Of a DNA stretch of 6,303 bases, positions 1-5,419 are shown piece by piece. Position numbers and translations under genes: made by a program. The notes under the pieces are model-generated. The model was not told the origin of the DNA. It did no database searches and worked only from the letters and a program-made list of their open reading frames with translations. Position 1 is the first letter of the stretch. The number at the start of each line of letters is the position of its first letter. The DNA is from JAABYT01 sp041581935 (lineage in GTDB: Bacteria > Pseudomonadota > Gammaproteobacteria > HK1), in assembly GCA_041581935.1 (NCBI GenBank), contig JBFICP010000192.1, positions 1 to 6,303 on the forward strand, read 5' to 3'.

Positions 1-1
1 C

Positions 2-199
2 GACTGGCTGGTTCCGGCCGGCGCATTCGCCAGTATCGCGGCGACCGCGCTTGCGCTCACGCTGATGGTCTCTGAGCCCGACGACGGCATCGCGCGCGAG
101 GTCGACGATCTCGAATTGCTGACCGCCGGCGAAGAGCTCGAGCTTTATGAAAACCTCGAGTTCTATCAGTGGCTCGGAAACCATGAGCAGACAGGCTAG
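2..199 (+). CDS. C-terminal part of a single-span membrane protein upstream of the DUF3106 gene (partial)
   Basis: This is the 3' end of a gene that begins left of the window; 65 residues and a TAG stop are visible. The piece opens with a hydrophobic stretch (about residues 4-23, VPAGAFASIAATALALTLMV), which looks like one membrane span. An acidic tail follows, with the sequence VDDLELLTAGEELELYENLEFYQWL. An acidic segment ending in LEFYxWL after a membrane span is what I expect of the small hypothetical protein encoded between an ECF sigma factor gene and a DUF3106 gene (DUF3619-like) in gamma- and betaproteobacteria. That assignment rests on memory of gene order and motif, not on a search. 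An anti-sigma-like or envelope role is only inference. The next gene starts 8 bases after the stop, which points to co-transcription. Confidence 0.7.
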   Translation, partial: DWLVPAGAFASIAATALALTLMVSEPDDGIAREVDDLELLTAGEELELYENLEFYQWLGNHEQTG

Positions 200-207
200 T
201 AAAGTCC

Positions 208-501
208 GTGCGTACGCCAGCCCCCGGATGGAGATGGCTATGGATGGTGATGTTGCTCACCGGCCCCTTGGGGCCAACACTGGCCCAGAGCGCGACCGGC
301 AAACACGAGCGTTCCGTGGCGCAGCCGCAATCTCCGCCCAATCCTCTCGGCCCGAGTCTACAATTTCTGGAGTTCCTCGGTGAATGGGAAACCGAGAATG
401 GCGAGTGGCTGGACCCGATGGAGATGAAATCTATAACCTGGCCAGATGTGTCGAGCGATGCTGCGAACTCGACGGATGCGGAGAACATTGATGCGCAGTA
501 G
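208..501 (+). CDS. Small exported hypothetical protein (97 aa) in the DUF3106 cluster
   Basis: GTG at 208 is the only start available between the in-frame TGA at 184-186 and the hydrophobic segment. An AGG lies 12 bases upstream, so the ribosome site is weak and translation may be coupled to the previous gene. Residues 1-26 form a plausible Sec signal peptide: basic start, hydrophobic WLWMVMLLTGPLGP, and cleavage after TLA. The mature part has a Pro/Gln-rich linker (about 38-50), then the compact motif FLEFLGEWETENGEWLDP (residues 53-70) and an acidic end. I recognise this motif from short uncharacterised proteins beside DUF3106 genes but know of no function. The 3' end overlaps the DUF3106 gene by 11 bases. 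Predicted location is the periplasm, or the inner membrane if the signal is not cleaved. Confidence 0.72.
   Translation: MRTPAPGWRWLWMVMLLTGPLGPTLAQSATGKHERSVAQPQSPPNPLGPSLQFLEFLGEWETENGEWLDPMEMKSITWPDVSSDAANSTDAENIDAQ
480..484 (+). promoter_or_regulatory. Ribosome binding site deciding the DUF3106 gene start
   Basis: GGAGA lies 6 bases before ATG 491, inside the end of the preceding gene. It favours ATG 491 over the longer in-frame reading that begins at 446, because the extra N-terminal residues there are Arg-rich and would spoil the signal peptide. Confidence 0.7.
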
Positions 502-1012
502 CTGCCGCTGCCTTCTAACGGCTCTCGTGTTCATGCTGTCGCATGCGGCTCCGGGTGCCGAGAGTGCGCGTTCATGGGACACTCTCAGCGCCCAGGAGCG
601 TACGATTCTCGAGCCGCTTCGCGATCAATGGGATGGCCTGACACCCGAGCGCCAGCAGCGCCTGCGCCGGGGCGTAGCCCGCTGGCGGAGCCTCGACGTC
701 GAGCAGCGGCAGCGCTTCGAGAACCGCTATCGGCAGTGGAACTCGCTCACACCGGAACAGCGAGCGAACATACGCCAGCGATTCCAGCGTTTCCGGGCGC
801 TGCCGCGCGACGAGCAACAGCGCATTCTGAGGGCACGCAAACATTTCCAAAATCTCCCCCCCGCCGATCGCCAGCGGCTGCGCGAGAAGTTCCGTAACAT
901 GTCCCCCCGGGAACGCCAGCAATTGCGGCGCGAGATGCGCCGCAACAGTCGGCGGTCGATGCGGGATCCCGCGAAGCGCCCGCCGGCGCAACGCGGGCGC
1001 GCCCGGGAATAA
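491..1012 (+). CDS. DUF3106-type exported Arg-rich helical repeat protein (173 aa)
   Basis: A signal peptide is visible at residues 1-25 (basic start, LLTALVFMLSHAA core, cleavage near GAES). The rest is a run of helical repeats. An aromatic residue recurs every 18 positions (W29, W47, W65, W83, F101, F119), each followed three residues later by Leu and usually by an S/T-P or P segment and Q/E-R. The last unit (F134) comes after 15 residues. This W-x-x-L-(S/T)-P-x-x-R pattern is characteristic of DUF3106. The tail (about 146-173) is disordered-looking and rich in Arg and Pro. No catalytic motif is visible. Members are often encoded downstream of an ECF sigma factor, so an envelope-stress or metal-related role is possible but unproven. 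Its location is probably periplasmic. It is the last gene of the tight run; no clear terminator follows. Confidence 0.85.
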   Translation: MRSSCRCLLTALVFMLSHAAPGAESARSWDTLSAQERTILEPLRDQWDGLTPERQQRLRRGVARWRSLDVEQRQRFENRYRQWNSLTPEQRANIRQRFQRFRALPRDEQQRILRARKHFQNLPPADRQRLREKFRNMSPRERQQLRREMRRNSRRSMRDPAKRPPAQRGRARE

Positions 1013-1353
1013 CGAACGCTGTAAACGTCGGGTTCCCAAAGCAATTTCGAAGATCCACCAACGCGCGCCGGCGACCGTGAGCCGCTCGAGCATCGAACGG
1101 ATTCGAGCTTAGACGCGTAAGCGGTTGAATCGCCGTGCCCGGCGCCGATCCGTTCGGGGCCGCATCCAGACCCTGCTCCGGCCTCGGCGGAAATCACATA
1201 ACCGTCTGAAAAAGAACAATTTTCCTCAAATTTTGCAGACCACTCCGCGGCTAAATGCGGGTTCCGTTCGTGCCGATATAGGCACTGCAGGCGGTTCGCC
1301 CGGTTCCCGTGCGGAGTCGCGACGATTCGACCGTGAGAAGGAGACCAACACGC
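1013..1353. other. Intergenic stretch of 341 bases
   Basis: I see no convincing gene or RNA gene here. There is a 6-bp hairpin with a long loop (GCTCGA 1084-1089 with TCGAGC 1103-1108) but no T-run, so it is not a classical terminator for the upstream operon. An A/T-rich patch (about 1191-1256) stands out from the GC-rich surroundings and is the likeliest place for a promoter of the gene at 1354; I could not fit good -35/-10 boxes. A 5-bp dyad (GTGCC 1270-1274, GGCAC 1281-1285, 6-base centre GATATA) lies about 70 bases before that gene and could be a protein-binding site. Confidence 0.5.
1338..1343 (+). promoter_or_regulatory. Ribosome binding site for the small membrane protein gene
   Basis: A full AAGGAG lies 10 bases before ATG 1354. 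It is the main support for that gene being real and for using ATG 1354 rather than the in-frame start at 1309. Confidence 0.65.
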
Positions 1354-1611
1354 ATGAGCACGGCCGCTCATTTCGCGCTTCGGGGTGCCGCGGGACTCTT
1401 CGTGGTAACCGCCGTATTGCTCACTATCTGGGTGGCGAGGGACTCGGGCGCGCGAATCGGACCGGCGCCGGCGGCGCACGAGGCTGGCAGCGAGTCGAGA
1501 TCGCTTCACTCGACACGCATCCATCGCGCACCCGTCGCGCGCACCTTCATCTCGACGCGTCGGCAGCAGGCGCTCGAGGCGCAACCGATTACGAAGGTCG
1601 CAGAAGAATGA
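1354..1611 (+). CDS. Small single-span membrane protein, hypothetical (85 aa)
   Basis: I do not recognise this protein. It begins at ATG 1354 behind an AAGGAG. Residues about 11-28 (GAAGLFVVTAVLLTIWVA) form one strong hydrophobic span after a short N-terminus with one Arg, followed by ARDSGAR. The remaining 57 residues are hydrophilic, with many Ser, Arg and Ala and no cysteine, metal-binding or catalytic motif. It could be an N-terminally anchored periplasmic protein, or carry an uncleaved signal. It stands alone: 341 bases of gap before it and a strong terminator about 60 bases after its stop, so it is probably its own transcription unit. The reading frame is short and GC-rich, so chance coding cannot be excluded. 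The ribosome site, membrane span and terminator together make a real gene more likely than not. Confidence 0.55.
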   Translation: MSTAAHFALRGAAGLFVVTAVLLTIWVARDSGARIGPAPAAHEAGSESRSLHSTRIHRAPVARTFISTRRQQALEAQPITKVAEE

Positions 1612-1672
1612 CCTCCTCTGGCTAGGGCCAGATTGCTCGCTGAGTATTCGGCCGCAGCGCCCCTGCGGTCAC

Positions 1673-1707
1673 AGCCGGACCCGGTGATTGGGTTCGGCTT
1701 ATTTTTT
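1673..1707 (+). terminator. Strong intrinsic (rho-independent) terminator
   Basis: AGCCGGACCC (1673-1682) pairs with GGGTTCGGCT (1690-1699) over 10 bp with one G-U pair and a 7-base loop. A T-rich run follows at once (TATTTTTT, 1700-1707). It faces the + strand and would end transcription of the small membrane protein gene, insulating hemB. A second small hairpin sits just before it (CCGCAG 1652-1657 with CTGCGG 1663-1668). Confidence 0.88.
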
Positions 1708-1937
1708 GCCTGTGCGGTCTATTTAATCTCTCGAGGCGGGAAAGCAATCGCTTTTTGTCTTCACCCGCGCCCATGTCCCCACAGGGACTGAGGAAGAGGT
1801 CAACGAAGTTTAAGGAGTGCGCATTTGCGAGCGCCATGGAACGCCTCGAATAAGCCTGTGCGCGTATCACACGCGCCTGTGCGAAATTGATCCGACCATC
1901 GCGCCCGGCGTGATCCGACCGGCATACCCGCCCCCGC
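1708..1937. other. Gene-free region between terminator and hemB promoter, with short direct repeats
   Basis: No convincing coding region is present. GCCTGTGCG occurs three times (1708-1716, 1854-1862, 1875-1883), the last two 21 bases apart. TGATCCGACC occurs twice (1888-1897 and 1911-1920), 23 bases apart. Small hairpins are AAAGC/GCTTT (1741-1754, followed by TT), GTCCC/GGGAC (1775-1788) and GCGCGT/ACGCGC (1860-1876). The paired repeats just upstream of the proposed hemB promoter could be activator or repressor sites; that is inference only. Confidence 0.45.
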
Positions 1938-1966
1938 TTGCCGCTGGGCGCCGATTCGTATATAGC
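1938..1966 (+). promoter_or_regulatory. Candidate sigma-70 promoter for hemB
   Basis: TTGCCG (1938-1943) lies 17 bases before TATAGC (1961-1966), with TATATA overlapping at 1959-1964. Transcription would start near 1973, leaving a leader of roughly 55 bases before TTG 2028. The -35 matches four of six consensus bases and the -10 only moderately. Its position argues against translation starting at the in-frame TTG at 1938. Confidence 0.45.
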
Positions 1967-2013
1967 GGGGCCATGGCCAAGCGCCCGCGGCGGTCGGCCA
2001 CTCGGCAACCGGC

Positions 2014-2017
2014 AGGA
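2014..2017 (+). promoter_or_regulatory. Ribosome binding site for hemB
   Basis: AGGA lies 10 bases before TTG 2028 and 4 bases before TTG 2022. The spacing favours TTG 2028. No good ribosome site precedes ATG 2073, which would also remove conserved N-terminal residues. Confidence 0.5.
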
Positions 2018-2027
2018 ACTATTGATT

Positions 2028-3050
2028 TTGTCCGCATCGCGACGTCACCAGCGCACCTATCCCGCAACTCGCATGCGCCGCATGCGGAGCGACGACTTCT
2101 CGCGCCGGCTGATGCGGGAATCCCGGCTCACGGCGGCGGACCTCATTTATCCCGTGTTCGTCATCGACGGTGACGGCATCCGCGAGCCGGTGACCTCGAT
2201 GCCGGGCATCGATCGCGTGAGCATCGACGAGCTCATCAAAGACGCCGCCGAGGCCGCCGGGCTCGGAATTCCCGCCGTCGTGCTGTTCCCGGTGATCGAG
2301 GCGGACCATAAGTCGTCGGACGCGAGCGAAGCCTGGAATCCGGACGGGCTCGTTCAGCGCGCCGTACGCGCGTTGAAGAAGGCGATTCCCGAGCTCGGCG
2401 TCATCACCGATGTCGCCCTGGATCCTTACACCAGTCACGGCCAAGACGGTTTGCTCGATGAAAGCGGCTACGTCACGAATGACGAGACCGTCAGCGCGCT
2501 GATTAACCAATCACTTTCCCATGCCGATGCCGGCGCCGATGTGGTTTCGCCATCGGACATGATGGACGGTCGTATCGGCGCAATCCGCGATGCCTTGGAA
2601 AGCGAAGGTCATATTAATGTCCGCATACTCGCCTACTCCGCGAAGTATGCTTCCTCGTTTTACAATCCTTTTCGCGACGCGGTCGGTTCGGCTTCCAACC
2701 TGGGAAGTGGCGACAAGTTCAGCTATCAGATGGATCCAGCGAACAGCGACGAAGCGCTGCAGGAAGTCGCCCTGGACCTCGCCGAAGGCGCAGACATGGT
2801 CATGGTCAAACCGGGACTTCCGTATCTGGATATCGTACGACGAGTCAAGGATCGGTTCGGCGTACCGACATTCGTCTACCAGGTGAGCGGCGAATACGCC
2901 ATGCATATGGCGGCGATCGAGAACGGCTGGCTGGACGAGCGTACAACCGTGCTCGAAGTACTCACGGGCATTAAACGTGCGGGCGCGGATGCCATACTGA
3001 GCTACTTCGCGATACGCGCAGCGAAGTGGCTCAAAGAAATGTCGGATTGA
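2028..3050 (+). CDS. hemB: Delta-aminolevulinic acid dehydratase (porphobilinogen synthase), magnesium-type
   Basis: HemB joins two 5-aminolevulinate molecules into porphobilinogen, the first common step to heme and other tetrapyrroles, in the cytoplasm. The proposed product has 340 residues. The two Schiff-base lysines are visible: K206 in YSAKYAS and K261 in MVKPGLPYLDI. The metal-site segment reads DVALDPYTSHGQDG (D128, D132, D140) instead of the cysteine-rich form of zinc enzymes, and the protein has no cysteine, so it should be a Mg-dependent, Pseudomonas-like enzyme. The start is uncertain: TTG 2028 gives an N-terminus of usual family length, with the TYPATRMRRMRSDDF segment in place. 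TTG 2022, ATG 2073 and an upstream TTG at 1938 are alternatives. The last is disfavoured because a candidate promoter lies there. One oddity is Asn at residue 213, in FYNPFRDA, where the family normally has Gly. It appears to be transcribed alone. Confidence 0.96.
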   Translation: MSASRRHQRTYPATRMRRMRSDDFSRRLMRESRLTAADLIYPVFVIDGDGIREPVTSMPGIDRVSIDELIKDAAEAAGLGIPAVVLFPVIEADHKSSDASEAWNPDGLVQRAVRALKKAIPELGVITDVALDPYTSHGQDGLLDESGYVTNDETVSALINQSLSHADAGADVVSPSDMMDGRIGAIRDALESEGHINVRILAYSAKYASSFYNPFRDAVGSASNLGSGDKFSYQMDPANSDEALQEVALDLAEGADMVMVKPGLPYLDIVRRVKDRFGVPTFVYQVSGEYAMHMAAIENGWLDERTTVLEVLTGIKRAGADAILSYFAIRAAKWLKEMSD

Positions 3051-3065
3051 GCCCTCTGCGGGCTC
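3049..3065. terminator. Small hairpin between convergent genes, possible weak terminator
   Basis: GAGCCC (3049-3054) pairs perfectly with GGGCTC (3060-3065) around a 5-base loop, overlapping the end of the hemB stop codon. It sits in the 27-base gap between two convergent genes, where a bidirectional terminator would be expected. Neither strand has a proper T-run directly after the stem, so the call is tentative. Confidence 0.3.
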
Positions 3066-3077
3066 GCACCCGTCGCG

Positions 3078-3647
3078 TCATTTCTTCCTCCGGCGCCGTG
3101 ATTTGCTTTTTCGCTTCCCGGACGTCGAGCCTTGGCGCTCGCGCTGCATCTGGCGAGCCGCGCGTCGACGCCGGCGGCGCATTTTCTCGGCTGCGAACAC
3201 GCCGCCTATTACGACCAATCCCGCTCCAACCGCGACCATGGTCGAGGTAGACACCCAGCCGCGCCCCGACAGCTCACCCTCAACGAGCTTGCCGTCGATG
3301 AAGTTCACATGATGGATGCGTTCGGTCGATGTATCGCCCGGCGTCAGAGAGACCCGGACCGTGCCTTCGTGGTCGGGCGTCTTGAGACGTAGCTCACGAC
3401 CGAGATCCGAATCGTGCAGGTGCAAGCGGAAACGGAAATAACCGTTCGAGTCGCTGCGTCCGCTGCCCATACGCTTTCCGTCCACCTGCGCGACCACGGG
3501 GACGCCGGAGACGGGGCGTTCTTCGACGTCGAGAATGTAACCGGCGACGTCGTAGCGGTGATCGATTTCATGCAGTGCAACGACGGAGCCAAAAGGTACC
3601 AGCAGTAAAACGGCGAGGGGCATCATTCGCCGGACAACGATTTTCAT
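3078..3647 (-). CDS. Predicted type I membrane protein with carboxypeptidase-regulatory-like domain and very basic tail (189 aa)
   Basis: ATG 3647 follows AGGAG by 7 bases and opens a signal peptide (residues 1-25: basic MKIVVRR, then LAVLLLVPFGSVVA). Residues about 33-117 look like a small beta-sandwich of the carboxypeptidase regulatory / transthyretin-like kind. They include a VAGYILDVEERPVSGVPV start, a GRSDSNGYFRFRL turn and a later VRVSLTPGD strand. A second hydrophobic span (about 131-153, WVSTSTMVAVGAGLVVIGGVFAA) leads to a 35-residue tail (155-189) with 20 Lys/Arg. The expected topology is beta domain outside, basic tail in the cytoplasm. No enzyme motif is visible, so binding or scaffolding is more likely than catalysis. 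It lies 58 bases after the hydrolase gene on the same strand, with no promoter I can see between them, so co-transcription is plausible. The domain call is by pattern and not searched. Confidence 0.8.
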   Translation of the reverse strand: MKIVVRRMMPLAVLLLVPFGSVVALHEIDHRYDVAGYILDVEERPVSGVPVVAQVDGKRMGSGRSDSNGYFRFRLHLHDSDLGRELRLKTPDHEGTVRVSLTPGDTSTERIHHVNFIDGKLVEGELSGRGWVSTSTMVAVGAGLVVIGGVFAAEKMRRRRRRAARQMQRERQGSTSGKRKSKSRRRRKK

Positions 3648-3653
3648 ATCGAG

Positions 3654-3659
3654 ACTCCT
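3654..3659 (-). promoter_or_regulatory. Ribosome binding site for the beta-domain membrane protein
   Basis: On the minus strand this reads AGGAGT, 6-7 bases before ATG 3647. It fixes that start. The longer in-frame reading that begins at 3836 overlaps the hydrolase gene and has no family features in its extra 63 residues. Confidence 0.75.
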
Positions 3660-3705
3660 ATCGCTCGAATCCAGATGTAGGGGCGAGCCGCCTGCAGGGC
3701 CCTTG

Positions 3706-5289
3706 CTATGCGGCCGCCACCGCCATCGACCACGGCGACATGACGAAGGCGCCGCCGATGTTGAGGCCACGATTTTCGTCCCGGGCCACCAGGTTGGGAC
3801 AGGCGAACAGCGCCGGGTAGACGCCGTTCTGGGCACGCGTTACCGGGTGGTGTCGCGCGAGACGATTGCTGAGTTCCTCGGGTAGTCGTGCATCCACCGT
3901 CACCAGTGGCGTACCGCTCACGTCAACGCGAGGCTGGTGGCACGCGTCGTCGACGCTCATGGCGAAATCGACAAGAAAGGAAATGAGCTGCATCACGGCC
4001 GGCATGATGCGCCGGCCGCCGGATGCACCGACCGCGAATTGCACGCCGGTGCCGGTATCGACCACGGCGGGGCACATGTTCGTCAATGGTCGCTTGCCCG
4101 GCTCCAGGCTGTTCGGGCGAGACGGGCGCGGGTCGAACCACATGATGCCGTTGTTCATGAGGATGCCGGTGGTCGGTAGCACCACCTTGGAGCCGAACAC
4201 CGAAAGCAGCGTCTGGGTAAGCGCAACCATGTTGCCGTCGGCATCGACGACACTCATGTGGGTGGTGCAGGTCGGCGCCGCGGCCTCGCCATGGTCGCCG
4301 AGGCACTCCAACCGCTCGGCGTAAGCCTCGAGCAGGCTGCTCGCGTAGCCCGCATACATATCGGCATCGGGAGCCGGTCCCGGGGAAGTGCGCTCGGCGA
4401 GCAGCTCGAGCGTGCGGCGCAGCGACGGGCCGCCGGTGAGCGCGGTCGCCGTATGAACGACCGCGTCGCGGTAGCGAAACGTCGGCGAAGGCTCGATGCC
4501 GGCACGATACTGCGAAAGATCCTCCGCGCGAATCGAGCTGCCCAAACTCTCGAAGTCGTTCACCAGCTGCGCGGCAATCCGACCTTCGTAGAAGTCGCGC
4601 GCTCCGACCTCCGACAGACGCTCGAGGGTCGTCGCCAGATTCCCGAGCGTGATGCGCGGCACCGGTCCACCCCACTCACCCGCGGGTATCTGGCCTCCGG
4701 GCAGATAAACGCGGGCGCTTTCCACGTATTCGCGCAGCTGCGGCGCGGCTGCGGCAATCTTGAGTGTTGCATACCAGTCGGCATTCATACCGCGCCGCGC
4801 CAGTTCGATGGCCGGCGCCAGGCTCTCTTGCCAGCTTCGCGTGCCGAAGCGTTCCAGCGCCGTCGCCATGCCGTCGACGAAGCCGGGAATCGCGAACGAG
4901 TAAGGGCCGACGACGTTGCGATTCTCGATGACCGCCGGCCAGCCGAACAGATCGGAGTCGGTTCCTGACGCGAGCGCATAGTCTTCCGGGTCCAGGGCCA
5001 TCGGGGCGCGCATGCCGAAATCCACGTCGAAGGTGCGCCGCTCGCCCGCCAGATAAACGAGCATGTGCCCGCCTCCACCGAGTCCGCTCATCCAGGGCTC
5101 GACAGTGCCGATGGCGATTGCGGCGGCTACGGCGGCATCCACCGCGTTGCCACCGTCGGAAAGAACCCGGGCGCCCACCTGGGACGCCTCGAAGTGCTGG
5201 CTCACCACCATGCCGTTTTCCGACTCCACGGATGGCTTGCGCACCTGCCAGGCTTCGATGTTCCCGCTGCTCGTCACGTCAATGCCCAT
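3706..5289 (-). CDS. Gamma-glutamyltransferase-fold Ntn hydrolase (GGT family), substrate uncertain
   Basis: The 527-residue product spans the whole family length. Conserved marks are the N-terminal VLSDGGNAVDAAVAAA segment, PWMSGLGGGGHML (65-77) and the autocleavage site CTTHMSVVDADGN (341-353), with T342 as nucleophile. GASGGRRIMPAVMQ (421-434) carries the oxyanion Gly pair. Self-cleavage would give subunits of 341 and 186 residues. Several gamma-glutamyl-binding residues of the E. coli enzyme are changed: the DFREMAP Arg is Gly (DFGMRAP, 90-96), N411 is Leu362, NNQMDD reads NNGIMW, and PLSSM reads PLTNM (401-405). The lid-loop region is short. There is no signal peptide, so it is probably cytoplasmic. 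The substrate may therefore not be glutathione; relatives include acylases and the oxamate amidohydrolase HpxW. ATG 5289 is preferred to the in-frame TTG 5319, which lies at the predicted transcription start. A GFA-family gene is divergent. Confidence 0.9.
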   Translation of the reverse strand: MGIDVTSSGNIEAWQVRKPSVESENGMVVSQHFEASQVGARVLSDGGNAVDAAVAAAIAIGTVEPWMSGLGGGGHMLVYLAGERRTFDVDFGMRAPMALDPEDYALASGTDSDLFGWPAVIENRNVVGPYSFAIPGFVDGMATALERFGTRSWQESLAPAIELARRGMNADWYATLKIAAAAPQLREYVESARVYLPGGQIPAGEWGGPVPRITLGNLATTLERLSEVGARDFYEGRIAAQLVNDFESLGSSIRAEDLSQYRAGIEPSPTFRYRDAVVHTATALTGGPSLRRTLELLAERTSPGPAPDADMYAGYASSLLEAYAERLECLGDHGEAAAPTCTTHMSVVDADGNMVALTQTLLSVFGSKVVLPTTGILMNNGIMWFDPRPSRPNSLEPGKRPLTNMCPAVVDTGTGVQFAVGASGGRRIMPAVMQLISFLVDFAMSVDDACHQPRVDVSGTPLVTVDARLPEELSNRLARHHPVTRAQNGVYPALFACPNLVARDENRGLNIGGAFVMSPWSMAVAAA

Positions 5290-5327
5290 GCTCTGGAATC
5301 CCGAAAAGGTTCTCGACAAGGGCCGCC

Positions 5328-5356
5328 ATTATCCGGTTTGGCACGGCGTTCGTCAC
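5328..5356 (-). promoter_or_regulatory. Candidate sigma-70 promoter for the GGT-family gene
   Basis: On the minus strand, GTGACG (5351-5356) lies 17 bases before GATAAT (5328-5333); the -10 matches five of six consensus bases and the -35 four of six. Transcription would start near 5321, about 32 bases before ATG 5289. No other minus-strand promoter in the gap fits as well. Confidence 0.5.
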
Positions 5357-5365
5357 CGTTTGACG
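5351..5365. promoter_or_regulatory. Perfect CGTCA-N5-TGACG dyad between divergent promoters, candidate operator
   Basis: CGTCA (5351-5355) and TGACG (5361-5365) are exact inverted repeats around CCGTT. The dyad covers the -35 boxes of both proposed divergent promoters, so one bound regulator could control both directions. No regulator gene is in the window. Part of the symmetry arises because two facing TTGACA-like boxes resemble each other's complement. Confidence 0.35.
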
Positions 5366-5389
5366 TCGCCGCGGAGCATCGCGTACATA
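5360..5389 (+). promoter_or_regulatory. Candidate sigma-70 promoter for the GFA-nudF pair
   Basis: TTGACG (5360-5365, five of six consensus bases) is followed after 18 bases by TACATA (5384-5389), a weak -10. Transcription would start near 5396, about 24 bases before ATG 5420. Confidence 0.4.
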
Positions 5390-5407
5390 GTGGTATCGAC
5401 GCGAATC

Positions 5408-5413
5408 GAGGTG
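5408..5413 (+). promoter_or_regulatory. Ribosome binding site for the GFA-family gene
   Basis: GAGGTG lies 6 bases before ATG 5420. It selects this ATG over the much longer open frame that begins at 5063 and runs antisense through the hydrolase gene. Confidence 0.7.
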
Positions 5414-5419
5414 GTTGCG

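Noticed and set aside
961..1005. Two perfect 12-base palindromes, GCGGGATCCCGC (961-972) and CGGGCGCGCCCG (994-1005)
   Set aside because: Both sit in Arg/Pro/Gly codons of the GC-rich DUF3106 tail and have no T-run; chance is the simplest explanation.
727..1584. Long minus-strand open frame (285 codons) opposite the DUF3106 gene
   Set aside because: Arg/Ser-rich translation with no domain, no ribosome site, and it opposes a well-supported gene; typical high-GC shadow.
1125..1625. Plus-strand 166-codon frame over the gap and the small membrane gene
   Set aside because: Starts at TTG, low-complexity Arg/Gly-rich, no membrane or domain pattern; the overlapping frame from 1354 has better signals.
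1812..1890. AAGGAG followed by TTG 1825 and a 21-codon frame, a possible leader peptide before hemB
   Set aside because: It lies upstream of the proposed hemB promoter and shows no attenuator-like regulatory codons or paired stems downstream.
3078..3260. C-terminal sorting signal (GlyGly-CTERM or PEP-CTERM like) in the beta-domain protein
   Set aside because: A span followed by Arg residues is present, but the basic tail is 35 residues long and no PEP or Gly-Gly-Ser signature precedes the span.
3923..4968. Long open frames on both strands inside the GGT-family gene
   Set aside because: They are frame-shifted or antisense readings of a gene whose family motifs run uninterrupted end to end.
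5063..5419. N-terminal extension of the GFA-family gene
   Set aside because: The extra 119 codons run antisense through the hydrolase gene and carry no GFA features; ATG 5420 has a good ribosome site.
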